Assembly: GCF_029894125.1 (NCBI RefSeq)
Contig: NZ_JARXYZ010000007.1
Location: forward strand, 62,001-126,000
Direction: 5' to 3'
Source: Kitasatospora sp. MAA19
GTDB lineage: Bacteria; Actinomycetota; Actinomycetes; Streptomycetales; Streptomycetaceae
Length of the DNA stretch: 64,000 nucleotides
Shown here: in pieces, positions 34,862 through 44,368 of the stretch
Layout: the number at the start of each line of letters is the position of its first letter
How positions within the stretch are numbered: position 1 is the first letter of the stretch
The notes under the pieces: generated by a model
What the model was told of the DNA's origin: nothing
Databases searched by the model: none
What the model saw: the letters and a program-made list of their open reading frames with translations, nothing else
Made by a program: the position numbers and the translations under genes

Positions 34862-36292
34862 TCAGACGTTGGAGGCAACGTTCGAGAGGTGCTGCAGGCT
34901 TCCCTTGATCTCGTCCAGGACGGCCGGCCCCAGGTTGGTGACGTCGCCCGCGCCCATGGTGAGCAGCAGGTCGCCCGGGCGGGCCAGGCCGGCCAGCAGG
35001 GCGGGGGCGGCGGCGAAGGAGTGCTCGGCGGTGACGTCGGCGCCGGCCCGGCGGGCGGCGTCGATGATCAGCTCGCTGGTCACGCCCGGGATCGGGTCCT
35101 CGCGGGCCGGGTAGATGTCCAGCACCACCGAGGCGTCGGCCAGCGCCAGCGCCTGGCCCATCTCCTCGGCGAGCTGCTGGGTGCGGCTGAACAGGTGCGG
35201 CTGGAAGACCACCAGCACCCGGCCCTCGCCCTCCAGGCCCTCCCGGATCGCCTCCAGGTCGGCGGTCATCTCGGTCGGGTGGTGGGCGTAGGAGTCGATC
35301 ACCTGGACGCCGCCGGCCTCGCCCTTGAGCTGGAGGCGGCGGCGCACGCCGGTGTAGGCGCCGAGCGCCTTGGCCAGGTCGGCGGCCGGGACGCCCAGCG
35401 CGACGCCCGCGGCCAGCGCCGCGACCGCGTTGTGCGCGTAGTGCCGGCCGGGCACCGAGACGGTGAAGACCAGCTCGGCGCCGTCCAGCTCGACGGTGAC
35501 CTCGCTGGTCATGCCGTGGGCGACCACCGAGCGGACCCGGACGTCGGCGTCCTCGGCGGCGCCGACGGTCACCACGGTGAGGCCCTCGCGGCCGGCCACC
35601 CGGGCGGTCAGCTCGCGGGCACCTTCGTGGTCGGCGGAGACCACCAGGGTGCCGCCGGGGGCGATCCGGCCGACGAAGGTCTCGAAGGACTCGTAGATCT
35701 CCTCGATCGAGGCGTAGTTGGCGTGGTGGTCCAGTTCCACGTTGAGCACGATCGCCACCTCGGGCTCGTACTTGTGGAAGCTGCGGTCGCTCTCGTCGGC
35801 CTCGGCGACGAAGATCTCGCCGACGCCGTGGTGGGCGTTGGAGCCGGGCGCGTCGAGATCGCCGCCGATCGCGTAGGACGGGTCCAGGCCGAGCTCGCCG
35901 AGGGCGACGGCGAGCATGCTGGTGGTGGTGGTCTTGCCGTGGGTGCCGGCCACCGCCAGCGCCCGGCGGCCGCCCATCAGCGCGGCCAGCGCGTCGGAGC
36001 GGTGCACCACCGGGATGCCGCGGTGGCGGGCGGCGGCCAGCTCCGGGTTGTCGGCGCGGATCGCGCTGGAGACCACCACGCTGCTGGCGCCGTCCGGCAC
36101 GTGCTCGGCCGCGTGGCCCACGTGCACCGTCGCGCCGAGGGCGCGCAGCGCGAGGACGGTCTCGGACTCCTTGGAGTCGCTGCCGGAGACGCTGGCGCCG
36201 CGCACCGCGAGGATCTTCGCCAGGCCGGACATCCCGGCGCCGCCGATGCCGATGAAGTGCGGGGCGTGCAGGTCGTGCGCGGCGTCGTTCAA
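34862..36292 (-). CDS. murC: UDP-N-acetylmuramate--L-alanine ligase
   Basis: A 476-residue Mur ligase that adds L-alanine to UDP-MurNAc in cytoplasmic peptidoglycan synthesis. The N-terminal Rossmann motif is HFIGIGGAGMSGLAKIL (residues 12-28), the ATP P-loop is GTHGKTTTTS (116-125), and the C-terminal domain has SYAHHPTEM and VFQPHLFSRT. TTG 36292 is the best start: the sequence just before it reads like non-coding DNA and GGAG lies seven bases upstream. It is isolated from the main division and wall cluster, as in other Streptomyces. Confidence 0.95.
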   Translation of the reverse strand: MNDAAHDLHAPHFIGIGGAGMSGLAKILAVRGASVSGSDSKESETVLALRALGATVHVGHAAEHVPDGASSVVVSSAIRADNPELAAARHRGIPVVHRSDALAALMGGRRALAVAGTHGKTTTTSMLAVALGELGLDPSYAIGGDLDAPGSNAHHGVGEIFVAEADESDRSFHKYEPEVAIVLNVELDHHANYASIEEIYESFETFVGRIAPGGTLVVSADHEGARELTARVAGREGLTVVTVGAAEDADVRVRSVVAHGMTSEVTVELDGAELVFTVSVPGRHYAHNAVAALAAGVALGVPAADLAKALGAYTGVRRRLQLKGEAGGVQVIDSYAHHPTEMTADLEAIREGLEGEGRVLVVFQPHLFSRTQQLAEEMGQALALADASVVLDIYPAREDPIPGVTSELIIDAARRAGADVTAEHSFAAAPALLAGLARPGDLLLTMGAGDVTNLGPAVLDEIKGSLQHLSNVASNV

Positions 36293-36374
36293 GGCGGGGC
36301 TCCGTAGGGCGATGGGGACCCCTCCTGCCCGGCGGCGGGCGAGGAGGGCGGGACAGATCGGGCGGACGAGAGGG

Positions 36375-36409
36375 GAATCGTCCTCGCGGGCGGACCGCAA
36401 GGACGATTC
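36375..36409 (-). terminator. Hairpin downstream of the stress-protein-like gene
   Basis: GAATCGTCCT (36375-36384) and AGGACGATTC (36400-36409) are perfect arms; inside, GCGG and CCGC also pair. It lies between the stop at 36484 and the murC start, so it could be the terminator of the former. Confidence 0.65.
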
Positions 36410-36483
36410 TGCACCACCGGCCGGGTGACTCAGGGCCTGTCCGGCCGATCCTGCCGGGCCCGCGCGGACCGACCGGACCGGCC

Positions 36484-36945
36484 CTAGGAGTCGCTGGCGA
36501 ACAGCCGCAGCACCGGAACCCCCACCTTGTGCCGGGCCTGGGAGGCCCAGTCGCGGTGGAAGAACTCCTCCACGAAGTGCGGGGAGGTGAGCACCACCAC
36601 CTCGTCCGCCCGGTGTTCCTCGACCGCCGCCCGCAGCCGGTCCAGCGGCTTCTCCTCGACCAGCTCGCCGACCGCCTCGGCCCCGGCCTCGCGCAGGTGG
36701 CGCAGGCTGTGTTCGAGCGACTCGGAGGCCACGGTCGGCCCGGTCTCGGACTCGTCGTGCTCGTGCACCATCCTGTCGAGGTGGCCGAGCGCGACGTCGT
36801 CCAGCGCCCGCAGCAGCTCGTCCTGCTTGCCGCGCGGCTGCATCAGGACGACGAAGGAGACCTTCTCGTCGCTGTGGAGCGTGGTGACGAGCTCCACGTC
36901 CGCGTCGGAGAGAGCCTTTTCGATCATCAGTACCGTCTTGAACAC
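36484..36945 (-). CDS. Universal-stress-like small protein
   Basis: A 153-residue soluble protein with an alpha/beta pattern like universal stress proteins: MFKTVLMIEKALSDADVELV, FVVLMQPRG, LRHLREAGAEAVGELV, RADEVVVLTSPHF and VGVPVLRLF. The ATP-binding GxxGxxxxG loop of classical Usp is not evident; the corresponding place reads TSPHFVEEFFHRDW. Homologues in Streptomyces are often labelled indole-3-glycerol phosphate synthase, which this length and sequence do not support. GTG 36945 has a GAAGGGA SD five bases upstream. It sits between murC and a reductase. Role unknown. Confidence 0.78.
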   Translation of the reverse strand: MFKTVLMIEKALSDADVELVTTLHSDEKVSFVVLMQPRGKQDELLRALDDVALGHLDRMVHEHDESETGPTVASESLEHSLRHLREAGAEAVGELVEEKPLDRLRAAVEEHRADEVVVLTSPHFVEEFFHRDWASQARHKVGVPVLRLFASDS

Positions 36946-37100
36946 GTGAGTCCCTTCCAGTGGCCGGCCCCCGGGCCCCGGCGTCGGATCCCATGGTGCC
37001 CGGGGGAAGCTTTCGCCACGCGTCGCTCGTCCGGGCTCCCCCGGCGCACCGGCCACGCGTGACGAAGGCCCCACTGGGGAACGGGATCGGGACCTGGGGG

Positions 37101-37868
37101 TCACGGGGTCGGCGGACGCAGGTAGCGGGTGAAGAGGAATCCTTTCTGCTCGATCAATGAGACCAGTCGCATCCGCTGCACGTCAGGCATTTCCGCATCG
37201 TGGATGATCCGCGGCGCGTCGCTGCCCGTGATCAGCGGGGCGAGCGACAGGCACAGCTCGTCCAGCAGGCCCGCCGCCGCCAGCTGTCCCAGCAGCCGCG
37301 GGCCGCCCTCGCTCAGCAACCGCGTCCAGCCCCGTTCCGCCAGCGCCGACACGCCCGCCCGCAGGTCCACCGACCCCTCGCCGGCGAGCACCAGGTCGGC
37401 CACCTCGGCGACCGCCCGGCGGCGCTCCTCGGGGGCGTCCGCGGTGGTGATCACCACCGTCCTGACCAGCGGCGCGGTGAACAGCGGCGCGCTCAGGTCC
37501 AGGGTCAGCGAGCGGCTCACGACCGCGATCGCCGGGGCCGGCGCCTGCCCGGCCGCCGCCCGCGCCGCCGCGAACTCGGCCCGCGCCCGGGCCGGCCGGT
37601 AGCCCTCCGTGCGGACCGTCTCCGCGCCCACCAGCACCACGTCCGACAGCGCGCGCAGCACACCGAAGATCCGCTTGTCCGCGTCCCCGGACAGGCCCTC
37701 CGAGAGGCCGTCCAGCTTCGCCCCGCCGTCCAGGCCGGCCACCATGTTGGCGCGCAGCCAGGGCCGTCCCCGGTTCACCTGGTCGGGGTACGCGTAGACG
37801 GCGGCGAGCGACTCCAGCGAGGCCGGGTCGGCGACCGGCTCGCCCAGCGGGCTGATCAACTGTTGCAT
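37101..37868 (-). CDS. RibD C-terminal-type pyrimidine reductase family protein
   Basis: A 255-residue protein with the dihydrofolate-reductase-like fold of the RibD C-terminal domain, which uses NADPH in riboflavin synthesis or related reductions. Landmarks are RPWLRANMVAGLDGGAKLDG, DVVLVGAETVRTEGY, AIAVVSRSLTLDL, LLSEGGPRLLGQL and ELCLSLAPLITG. It lacks the deaminase domain of full RibD. No riboflavin gene is near, so the substrate is uncertain. ATG 37868 (MQQLISPLG) is divergent from zapE with 63 bp between, a tight shared promoter region. Confidence 0.88.
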   Translation of the reverse strand: MQQLISPLGEPVADPASLESLAAVYAYPDQVNRGRPWLRANMVAGLDGGAKLDGLSEGLSGDADKRIFGVLRALSDVVLVGAETVRTEGYRPARARAEFAAARAAAGQAPAPAIAVVSRSLTLDLSAPLFTAPLVRTVVITTADAPEERRRAVAEVADLVLAGEGSVDLRAGVSALAERGWTRLLSEGGPRLLGQLAAAGLLDELCLSLAPLITGSDAPRIIHDAEMPDVQRMRLVSLIEQKGFLFTRYLRPPTP

Positions 37869-37917
37869 GCCAACAGTCTTCCACCGGAGGCCGTCCGGAG
37901 GGGGGTGGGAGCAGGCG

Positions 37918-37923
37918 TACCCT
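37918..37923 (+). promoter_or_regulatory. -10 element for a leaderless zapE transcript
   Basis: TACCCT lies eight bases before GTG 37932 with no SD. The region is shared with the divergent reductase gene. Confidence 0.45.
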
Positions 37924-37931
37924 CTACTAAC

Positions 37932-39017
37932 GTGCCCGCAGCTCCCCGCCCCGACACCGCGACCGAGTCGATAGCCGCCGCGAGCGCGGCCGGCTCCCCG
38001 ATCGCGCTCGCCGACCGCCGCCCCGTCGTGCCCGCCGAGCGGCTGGTCGCCGAGATGGTCCCGCCGCCCCGGTTCTCCGACGTGAGCTTCGGGACGTACC
38101 TCCCGGACCCGAACCAGCCCAGCCAGTACGAGGCCGTCCAGGTCCTGGAGCAGTTCGCCACCACCCTCGGTGGAGGAAACGGTTCCGCGCCCAAGCGCAG
38201 CTGGTTCCGCCGCTCCGCCCCCGCGCCCACCGGCCCGGCCGGCGTCTACCTCGACGGCGGCTACGGCGTCGGCAAGACCCACCTGCTCGCCTCGCTCTGG
38301 CACGCCGCGCCCGGTCCCAAGGCCTTCGGCACCTTCGTCGAGCTGACCAACCTGGTCGGCGCCCTCGGCTTCCAGCAGGCCGTCCGGACCCTCTCCGGGC
38401 ACACGCTGCTGTGCATCGACGAGTTCGAGCTCGACGACCCGGGCGACACCGTCCTGGTCTCCACCCTGCTCGGCCGCCTCGTCGACAACGGCGTCAAGCT
38501 GTGCGCCACCTCGAACACCCTGCCGGAGAAGCTCGGTGAGGGCCGCTTCGCCGCCGCCGACTTCCTGCGCGAGATCCAGGGCCTGTCCGCGCACTTCCGC
38601 CCGATGCGGATCGACGGCCAGGACTACCGCCACCGCGGCCTCCCGGACGCCCCGCCGCCCTACTCCGACGAGACCGTCGAGGCCGTCGCCGCCCGCACCC
38701 CCGGCGCCTCCCTGGACGACTTCGACACCCTCCTCGCCCACCTCTCGGCCGTCCACCCCAGCCGCTACGGCGCCCTGCTCGACGACGTCGCCGCCGTCTG
38801 CCTGCGCGGCGTCCGCCAGGTCGACGACCAGTCCACCGCACTGCGCCTGGTCGTCCTCGCCGACCGCATGTACGACCGCGAACTCCCCATCACCGCCTCC
38901 GGCCTCCCCTTCGACCAGGTCTTCCCCGAGGACATGCTCCGCGGCGGCTACCGCAAGAAGTACCTCCGCGCCATCTCCCGCCTGGTGGCCCTCGCCCGCG
39001 ACAGCGCGAAGGCCTGA
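37932..39017 (+). CDS. zapE: Cell division ATPase ZapE (AFG1-like)
   Basis: A 361-residue AAA-type ATPase. The Walker A is LDGGYGVGKTHLLAS (about 102-116) and the Walker B is TLLCIDEFELDD. The sensor region reads KLCATSNTLPE, and the C-terminal segment GLPFDQVFPEDMLRGGYRKKYLR is quoted here only by its start GLPFDQVFPE. In proteobacteria ZapE acts at the septal ring; in actinobacteria the role is less clear. GTG 37932 (MPAAPRPDT) is in leaderless geometry. Length is typical. It ends 58 bp before a decayed toxin-antitoxin remnant. Confidence 0.9.
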   Translation: MPAAPRPDTATESIAAASAAGSPIALADRRPVVPAERLVAEMVPPPRFSDVSFGTYLPDPNQPSQYEAVQVLEQFATTLGGGNGSAPKRSWFRRSAPAPTGPAGVYLDGGYGVGKTHLLASLWHAAPGPKAFGTFVELTNLVGALGFQQAVRTLSGHTLLCIDEFELDDPGDTVLVSTLLGRLVDNGVKLCATSNTLPEKLGEGRFAAADFLREIQGLSAHFRPMRIDGQDYRHRGLPDAPPPYSDETVEAVAARTPGASLDDFDTLLAHLSAVHPSRYGALLDDVAAVCLRGVRQVDDQSTALRLVVLADRMYDRELPITASGLPFDQVFPEDMLRGGYRKKYLRAISRLVALARDSAKA

Positions 39018-39075
39018 GCCCGTAACCCGCGACTCCGGTCGGACGTTGCTCCCTCGTGGAACAGAGGGGGGACGC

Positions 39076-39435
39076 ATGGCCGGTGGCGGGTCCGTAGCGG
39101 GCTACTCGATCGAGATCGAACCCGAGGTGCGCGAGTGAGCAGCGGCTATCACACGCGGTGGGTCGTGCCGCCGGAGCATCGGGAGAGCGAGGAGTATCGG
39201 GCGGCGGATGGCGCTGGCCGAGGCCGTGTACGCCCGCCGGTCCGCTCTCGGCTGGACGCCCGCCGAGCTCGCAGAGCGTGCCGGGCTGGACGAGGAGACG
39301 GTCGAGAGCATCGAGGAGAGCGGCGTCGATCCGACGCTGCCGCTGATCGAGTGACTGGCCGCCGCCTTCGACTCCGTGGTCCGGATCGACCCCGCGCGCG
39401 AGCCCGCCATGAGGTTCGAGGCGCACGCGGCCTGA
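39076..39435 (+). pseudogene. Decayed RelE/HigB-type toxin and Xre-type antitoxin module
   Basis: ATG 39076, with a strong AGAGGGGGGAC SD, opens a 20-codon ORF ending in [11 protein letters not shown] and stop at 39136, matching the N-terminus of RelE/HigB-like toxins and nothing more. From GTG 39135 a second frame reads [20 protein letters not shown], then the sequence shifts frame near 39200 into [39 protein letters not shown], quoted in short pieces, which is a helix-turn-helix antitoxin. A TGA at 39352-39354 interrupts it before [12 protein letters not shown] and the final stop at 39435. So the toxin is truncated and the antitoxin has a frameshift and a nonsense codon. Neither part can be whole. 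Confidence 0.72.
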
Positions 39436-39450
39436 GCGGACCGGTGCCGC

Positions 39451-39473
39451 TTGTCAGTGATGGGTCGTACGGT
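39451..39473 (+). promoter_or_regulatory. RecA-independent DNA-damage promoter (RecA-NDp/PafBC type) of uvrB
   Basis: TTGTCAGTG (39451-39459), exactly eight bases, then TACGGT (39468-39473). This equals the actinobacterial RecA-NDp consensus TTGTCRGTG-N8-TANNNT at every fixed position. The start GTG is six bases after the -10, so the transcript is leaderless. Confidence 0.88.
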
Positions 39474-39479
39474 GGACCC

Positions 39480-41573
<2,094 letters not shown>

Positions 41574-41593
41574 TCGAGGGGGTGGCGGGGGCC

Positions 41594-41630
41594 GCCGGGC
41601 CGGGCCGGTGTGACACCGGTCAAGCCCGGC
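41594..41630 (+). terminator. Hairpin after uvrB
   Basis: Outer arms GCCGGGC (41594-41600) and GCCCGGC (41624-41630) and inner CCGGTGT/ACACCGG (41605-41611, 41613-41619) can form a compound hairpin. No T-tract follows, so its strength is uncertain. Confidence 0.5.
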
Positions 41631-41679
41631 GCTGTCTCAGCCTTGCCACAAAGCGGCGAACGCCGGGGGAAGCGGGGTT

Positions 41680-41704
41680 CCGCAGGCCCTAGGCTGGCCT
41701 GCGG
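41680..41704 (+). promoter_or_regulatory. terD promoter -10 inside a perfect inverted repeat
   Basis: CCGCAGGCC (41680-41688) and GGCCTGCGG (41696-41704) are perfect nine-base arms, and the seven-base spacer holds TAGGCT (41690-41695), a TANNNT -10. A protein bound to both arms would cover the -10. The start codon is about 125 bp downstream. Confidence 0.5.
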
Positions 41705-41827
41705 CATCGACCTCGGGACGGGGCGGTGCGGCAGCAACAGGGGGCCTCAGCCGGGGGACGGCACGGGGTGTTCCACCGTGGTGCCGCGCGGGGACCGACC
41801 GCGCGGCCGGGCAGAGAGGACAACGCC

Positions 41828-42406
41828 GTGTCGGTGAACCTTGCCAAGGGCCAGCGGGTCAGTCTCCAGAAGGGGCCCGGCGGCACGCTCACCGTGGTCC
41901 GGATGGGGCTCGGCTGGCGGGCCGCGCCCAAGCGGGGCCTGTTCGGCAGCCGGACCAGGACGATCGACCTGGACGCCTCGGCGCTCCTGTACGCCGAGAA
42001 GACCCCGTCCGACGTGGTGTTCTTCCAGCACCTGGAGAGCACGGACGGTTCCGTCCGGCACACCGGGGACAACCTGGAGGGCGGCTCCGGCGCGGAGGAC
42101 GACGAGGCGATCCTGGTGGACCTGCTGCACGTGCCGCCGCACATCACCCAGGTGGTGTTCACGGTGAGCTCGTACACCGGGCAGACCTTCGCGGAGGTGC
42201 AGAACGCGCACTGCCGGCTGGTGGACGAGACCACGGGCGAGGAGCTGGCCCGGTACGAGCTGGCCGGGGGCGGGCCGCACACCGGGCAGATCATGGCGAA
42301 GGTGTTCCGCGACGGGTCCGGCGGCTGGGAGATGCAGGCGATCGGCGCGCCGGCCAAGGGGCGGACCTTCCAGGACCTGCTCCCGGCGATCGAGCCGCAC
42401 CTCTGA
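41828..42406 (+). CDS. TerD family protein
   Basis: A 192-residue TerD-type protein, a calcium-binding beta-sandwich family linked to tellurite resistance and stress but abundant in streptomycetes. Conserved features are VNLAKGQRVSLQK at the N-terminus, RTIDLDASALLY with acidic residues, HTGDNLEGGSGAEDDEAILVDL, shown here by its acidic core NLEGGSGAEDDE, which would coordinate calcium, and TFAEVQNAHCRL. GTG 41828 has GAGAGGAC upstream. It precedes the terC-family gene by 215 bp, the same gene pair as in tellurite operons, though the two have separate promoters. Confidence 0.9.
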   Translation: MSVNLAKGQRVSLQKGPGGTLTVVRMGLGWRAAPKRGLFGSRTRTIDLDASALLYAEKTPSDVVFFQHLESTDGSVRHTGDNLEGGSGAEDDEAILVDLLHVPPHITQVVFTVSSYTGQTFAEVQNAHCRLVDETTGEELARYELAGGGPHTGQIMAKVFRDGSGGWEMQAIGAPAKGRTFQDLLPAIEPHL

Positions 42407-42421
42407 CGGTTCTTTACCTTC

Positions 42422-42451
42422 TTTACCTTTCTTTGGGCTTCCTGTTACTCT
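42422..42451 (+). promoter_or_regulatory. Promoter of the terC-family gene and its riboswitch
   Basis: TTTACC (42422-42427) and TACTCT (42446-42451) are separated by 18 bases. The predicted start near 42458 lies just before the riboswitch. Confidence 0.5.
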
Positions 42452-42457
42452 CGATGG

Positions 42458-42616
42458 CAGCGGAGGGGAGTATTCCCCCGCAGTTGTCCCGTCATCACGG
42501 GTGCCCACGAGCGGCGCCCCGGGGCGCTGGTCCGTGCGGACGCCCCGGAGCGGGCCCGGCGGGCGGAAGAGACCTCCGGCAGTGACGATGACTGTCTCGC
42601 CTACCTGCCGGAGGAG
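42458..42616 (+). ncRNA. Probable yybP-ykoY (manganese) riboswitch of the terC-family gene
   Basis: The leader contains GGGGAGTA (42465-42472), the most conserved motif of yybP-ykoY aptamers, within a stem (GCGG...CCGC). A second conserved-type AGAGACC segment (about 42568-42574) follows a GC-rich helix. The 3' part forms a perfect ten-bp hairpin, CCTCCGGCAG (42573-42582) with CTGCCGGAGG (42605-42614), whose right arm contains the GGAGGAG ribosome binding site of GTG 42622. Ligand binding would free the site, so control is at translation. The fold was judged by eye only. Confidence 0.72.
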
Positions 42617-42621
42617 CAGTA

Positions 42622-43602
42622 GTGGACGTTTCCATAGCCATGTGGGTCACCACGATCGGTGTGCTGATCGCACTGATCGTGGCGGACTTCTTCATCGGGG
42701 GTCGCAAGCCGCACGAGGTCTCGATCAAGGAGGCCGGGATCTGGACCGCGGTCTGGATCGTGCTGGCGCTGATCTTCGGCGGGTTCCTCTGGTGGCACTC
42801 CGGCGCGCAGCCGGCCGGTGAGTTCTTCGCCGGTTACATCACCGAGAAGTCGCTCAGTGTCGACAACCTCTTCGTGTTCATCCTGATCATGGGCAAGTTC
42901 GCGGTGCCGAGGATCTACCAGCAGCGCGTGCTGATGTTCGGTGTGATCATCGCGCTGGTGCTGCGGGCGGTGTTCATCGCCGGCGGCGCGGCGCTGGTCT
43001 CCGAGTTCTCCTGGGTGTTCTTCATCTTCGGCGCCTTCCTGATCTGGACCGCCTGGAAGCTGATCAAGGAAGCCCGGGCCGGCGAGGAGGACGAGGAGTT
43101 CGAGGAGAACCGCCTGCTCAAGTCGATCGAGCAGCGCTTCCCGTCCACCGACAAGTACCACGGCACCAAGCTCTTCGTCCGGGAGAACGGCCGCCGGCTG
43201 ATGACCCCGATGCTGATCGTGATGCTGGCGATCGGCACCACGGACGTGCTGTTCGCGCTGGACTCCATCCCGGCGATCTTCGGCCTCACCCAGGACCCGT
43301 ACATCGTCTTCACCGCCAACGCCTTCGCCCTGATGGGCCTGCGCCAGCTGTACTTCCTGATCGGCGGCCTGCTGAAGAAGCTGGTCCACCTGTCGTACGG
43401 CCTGTCGGTGATCCTCGGCTTCATCGGGGTGAAGCTGGTGCTGCACGCGGCGCACGAGGCGGGCGCGAACGTGCCGGAGATCGGCATCCCGCTCTCGCTG
43501 GGCGTCATCGTGGTCGTGCTGGCCGTCACCACGGTCACCAGCCTGATGGCCTCGAAGAAGCGGGAGCGGGCCGAGCGCGAGGCCGAGAAGCTGGACGCCT
43601 GA
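42622..43602 (+). CDS. TerC/Alx family integral membrane protein, probable manganese exporter
   Basis: A 326-residue TerC-family membrane protein with about nine hydrophobic helices. Acidic residues inside membranes are in VADFFIGGRKPHE, SLSVDNLFVFILI and TTDVLFALDSIPAIFG, the pattern of family members that move metal ions. GTG 42622 has SD GGAGGAG six bases upstream, sequestered in the riboswitch hairpin. The upstream yybP-ykoY-like leader points to manganese, which agrees with Alx/MntP-type proteins, while the name TerC refers to tellurite resistance. A long bidirectional terminator follows. Confidence 0.9.
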   Translation: MDVSIAMWVTTIGVLIALIVADFFIGGRKPHEVSIKEAGIWTAVWIVLALIFGGFLWWHSGAQPAGEFFAGYITEKSLSVDNLFVFILIMGKFAVPRIYQQRVLMFGVIIALVLRAVFIAGGAALVSEFSWVFFIFGAFLIWTAWKLIKEARAGEEDEEFEENRLLKSIEQRFPSTDKYHGTKLFVRENGRRLMTPMLIVMLAIGTTDVLFALDSIPAIFGLTQDPYIVFTANAFALMGLRQLYFLIGGLLKKLVHLSYGLSVILGFIGVKLVLHAAHEAGANVPEIGIPLSLGVIVVVLAVTTVTSLMASKKRERAEREAEKLDA

Positions 43603-43610
43603 GCCCGTTG

Positions 43611-43656
43611 ACGGCCGAGGCCCCCGTGACCGCTGACGGTCGCGGGGGCCTCGGCC
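43611..43656. terminator. Bidirectional terminator after the terC-family gene
   Basis: A near-perfect 22-bp stem (43611-43632 and 43637-43656 plus one wobble) with a four-base loop between convergent genes. It is one of the longest hairpins in the window. Confidence 0.88.
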
Positions 43657-43666
43657 GTGTCCGGGT

Positions 43667-44320
43667 TCACCAGCCGCGCTCGCGCCACTCGTCGAGGTGC
43701 GGGCGCTCGGCGCCGAGGGTGGTGTCGTTGCCGTGGCCGGGGTAGACCCAGGCCTCGTCCGGGAGGACGTCGAAGATCTTCTCGTTGACGTCCCGGAAGA
43801 GGGTCTTGAACGCCTCCGCGTCGCCCCAGGTGTTGCCGACGCCGCCCGGGAAGAGGCAGTCGCCGGTGAACACGTGCGGGTGGCCCTGCGGGTCGTCGTA
43901 GACCAGCACGATCGCGCCGGGGGTGTGCCCGACCAGGTGCCGGACGGTGAGCTCGACCTGGCCGACCCGCAGCCGGTCGCCGTCCGCGAGCAGCAGCTCG
44001 GTGGGCACGTCGATGCCCTCGGCGTCGTGGGCACCGGCGGCGGTGCGGGCGCCGGTGGTGGCGACCACCTCGGCGAGCGCGCCCCAGTGGTCGTGGTGCC
44101 GGTGGGTGGTGACCACCGTGGCCAGTTCGTCGCCGATGCTCTCCAGCAGCACCGGGGCGTCGGCGGCCGCGTCGATCAGCAGCTGCTCGTCGGTGGCCCG
44201 GCAGCGCAGCAGGTAGGCGTTGTTGTCGTACGGGCCCACGGCCGCCTTGGTGATGATCAGGTGGGCCAGCTCGCGCACGTCCGGCGGTCCGCCGACCTTG
44301 ACCGCTCCGTGGTACGTCAT
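43667..44320 (-). CDS. MBL-fold hydrolase, glyoxalase II-like
   Basis: A 217-residue metallo-beta-lactamase-fold hydrolase. The metal motif THRHHDHWGA is complete, and VRHLVGHTPGAIVLVYDD, FTGDCLFPGG and YPGHGNDTTLGAE provide the other ligands. The layout is that of glyoxalase II-type thioester hydrolases. It is preceded on the same strand by a mycothiol-dependent isomerase-like gene (48 bp away), so a mycothiol thioester could be a substrate, but that is inference. ATG 44320. Confidence 0.88.
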   Translation of the reverse strand: MTYHGAVKVGGPPDVRELAHLIITKAAVGPYDNNAYLLRCRATDEQLLIDAAADAPVLLESIGDELATVVTTHRHHDHWGALAEVVATTGARTAAGAHDAEGIDVPTELLLADGDRLRVGQVELTVRHLVGHTPGAIVLVYDDPQGHPHVFTGDCLFPGGVGNTWGDAEAFKTLFRDVNEKIFDVLPDEAWVYPGHGNDTTLGAERPHLDEWRERGW

Positions 44321-44368
44321 CCGTCCGCTCCTCGTCCGACTGCAGGGGTCAGGATCATCGTCCCGCCG

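Noticed and set aside
36946..37100. DevR-like box upstream of the stress-protein-like gene
   Set aside because: GC-rich partial palindromes occur, but none keeps GGGACTWWAGTCCC.
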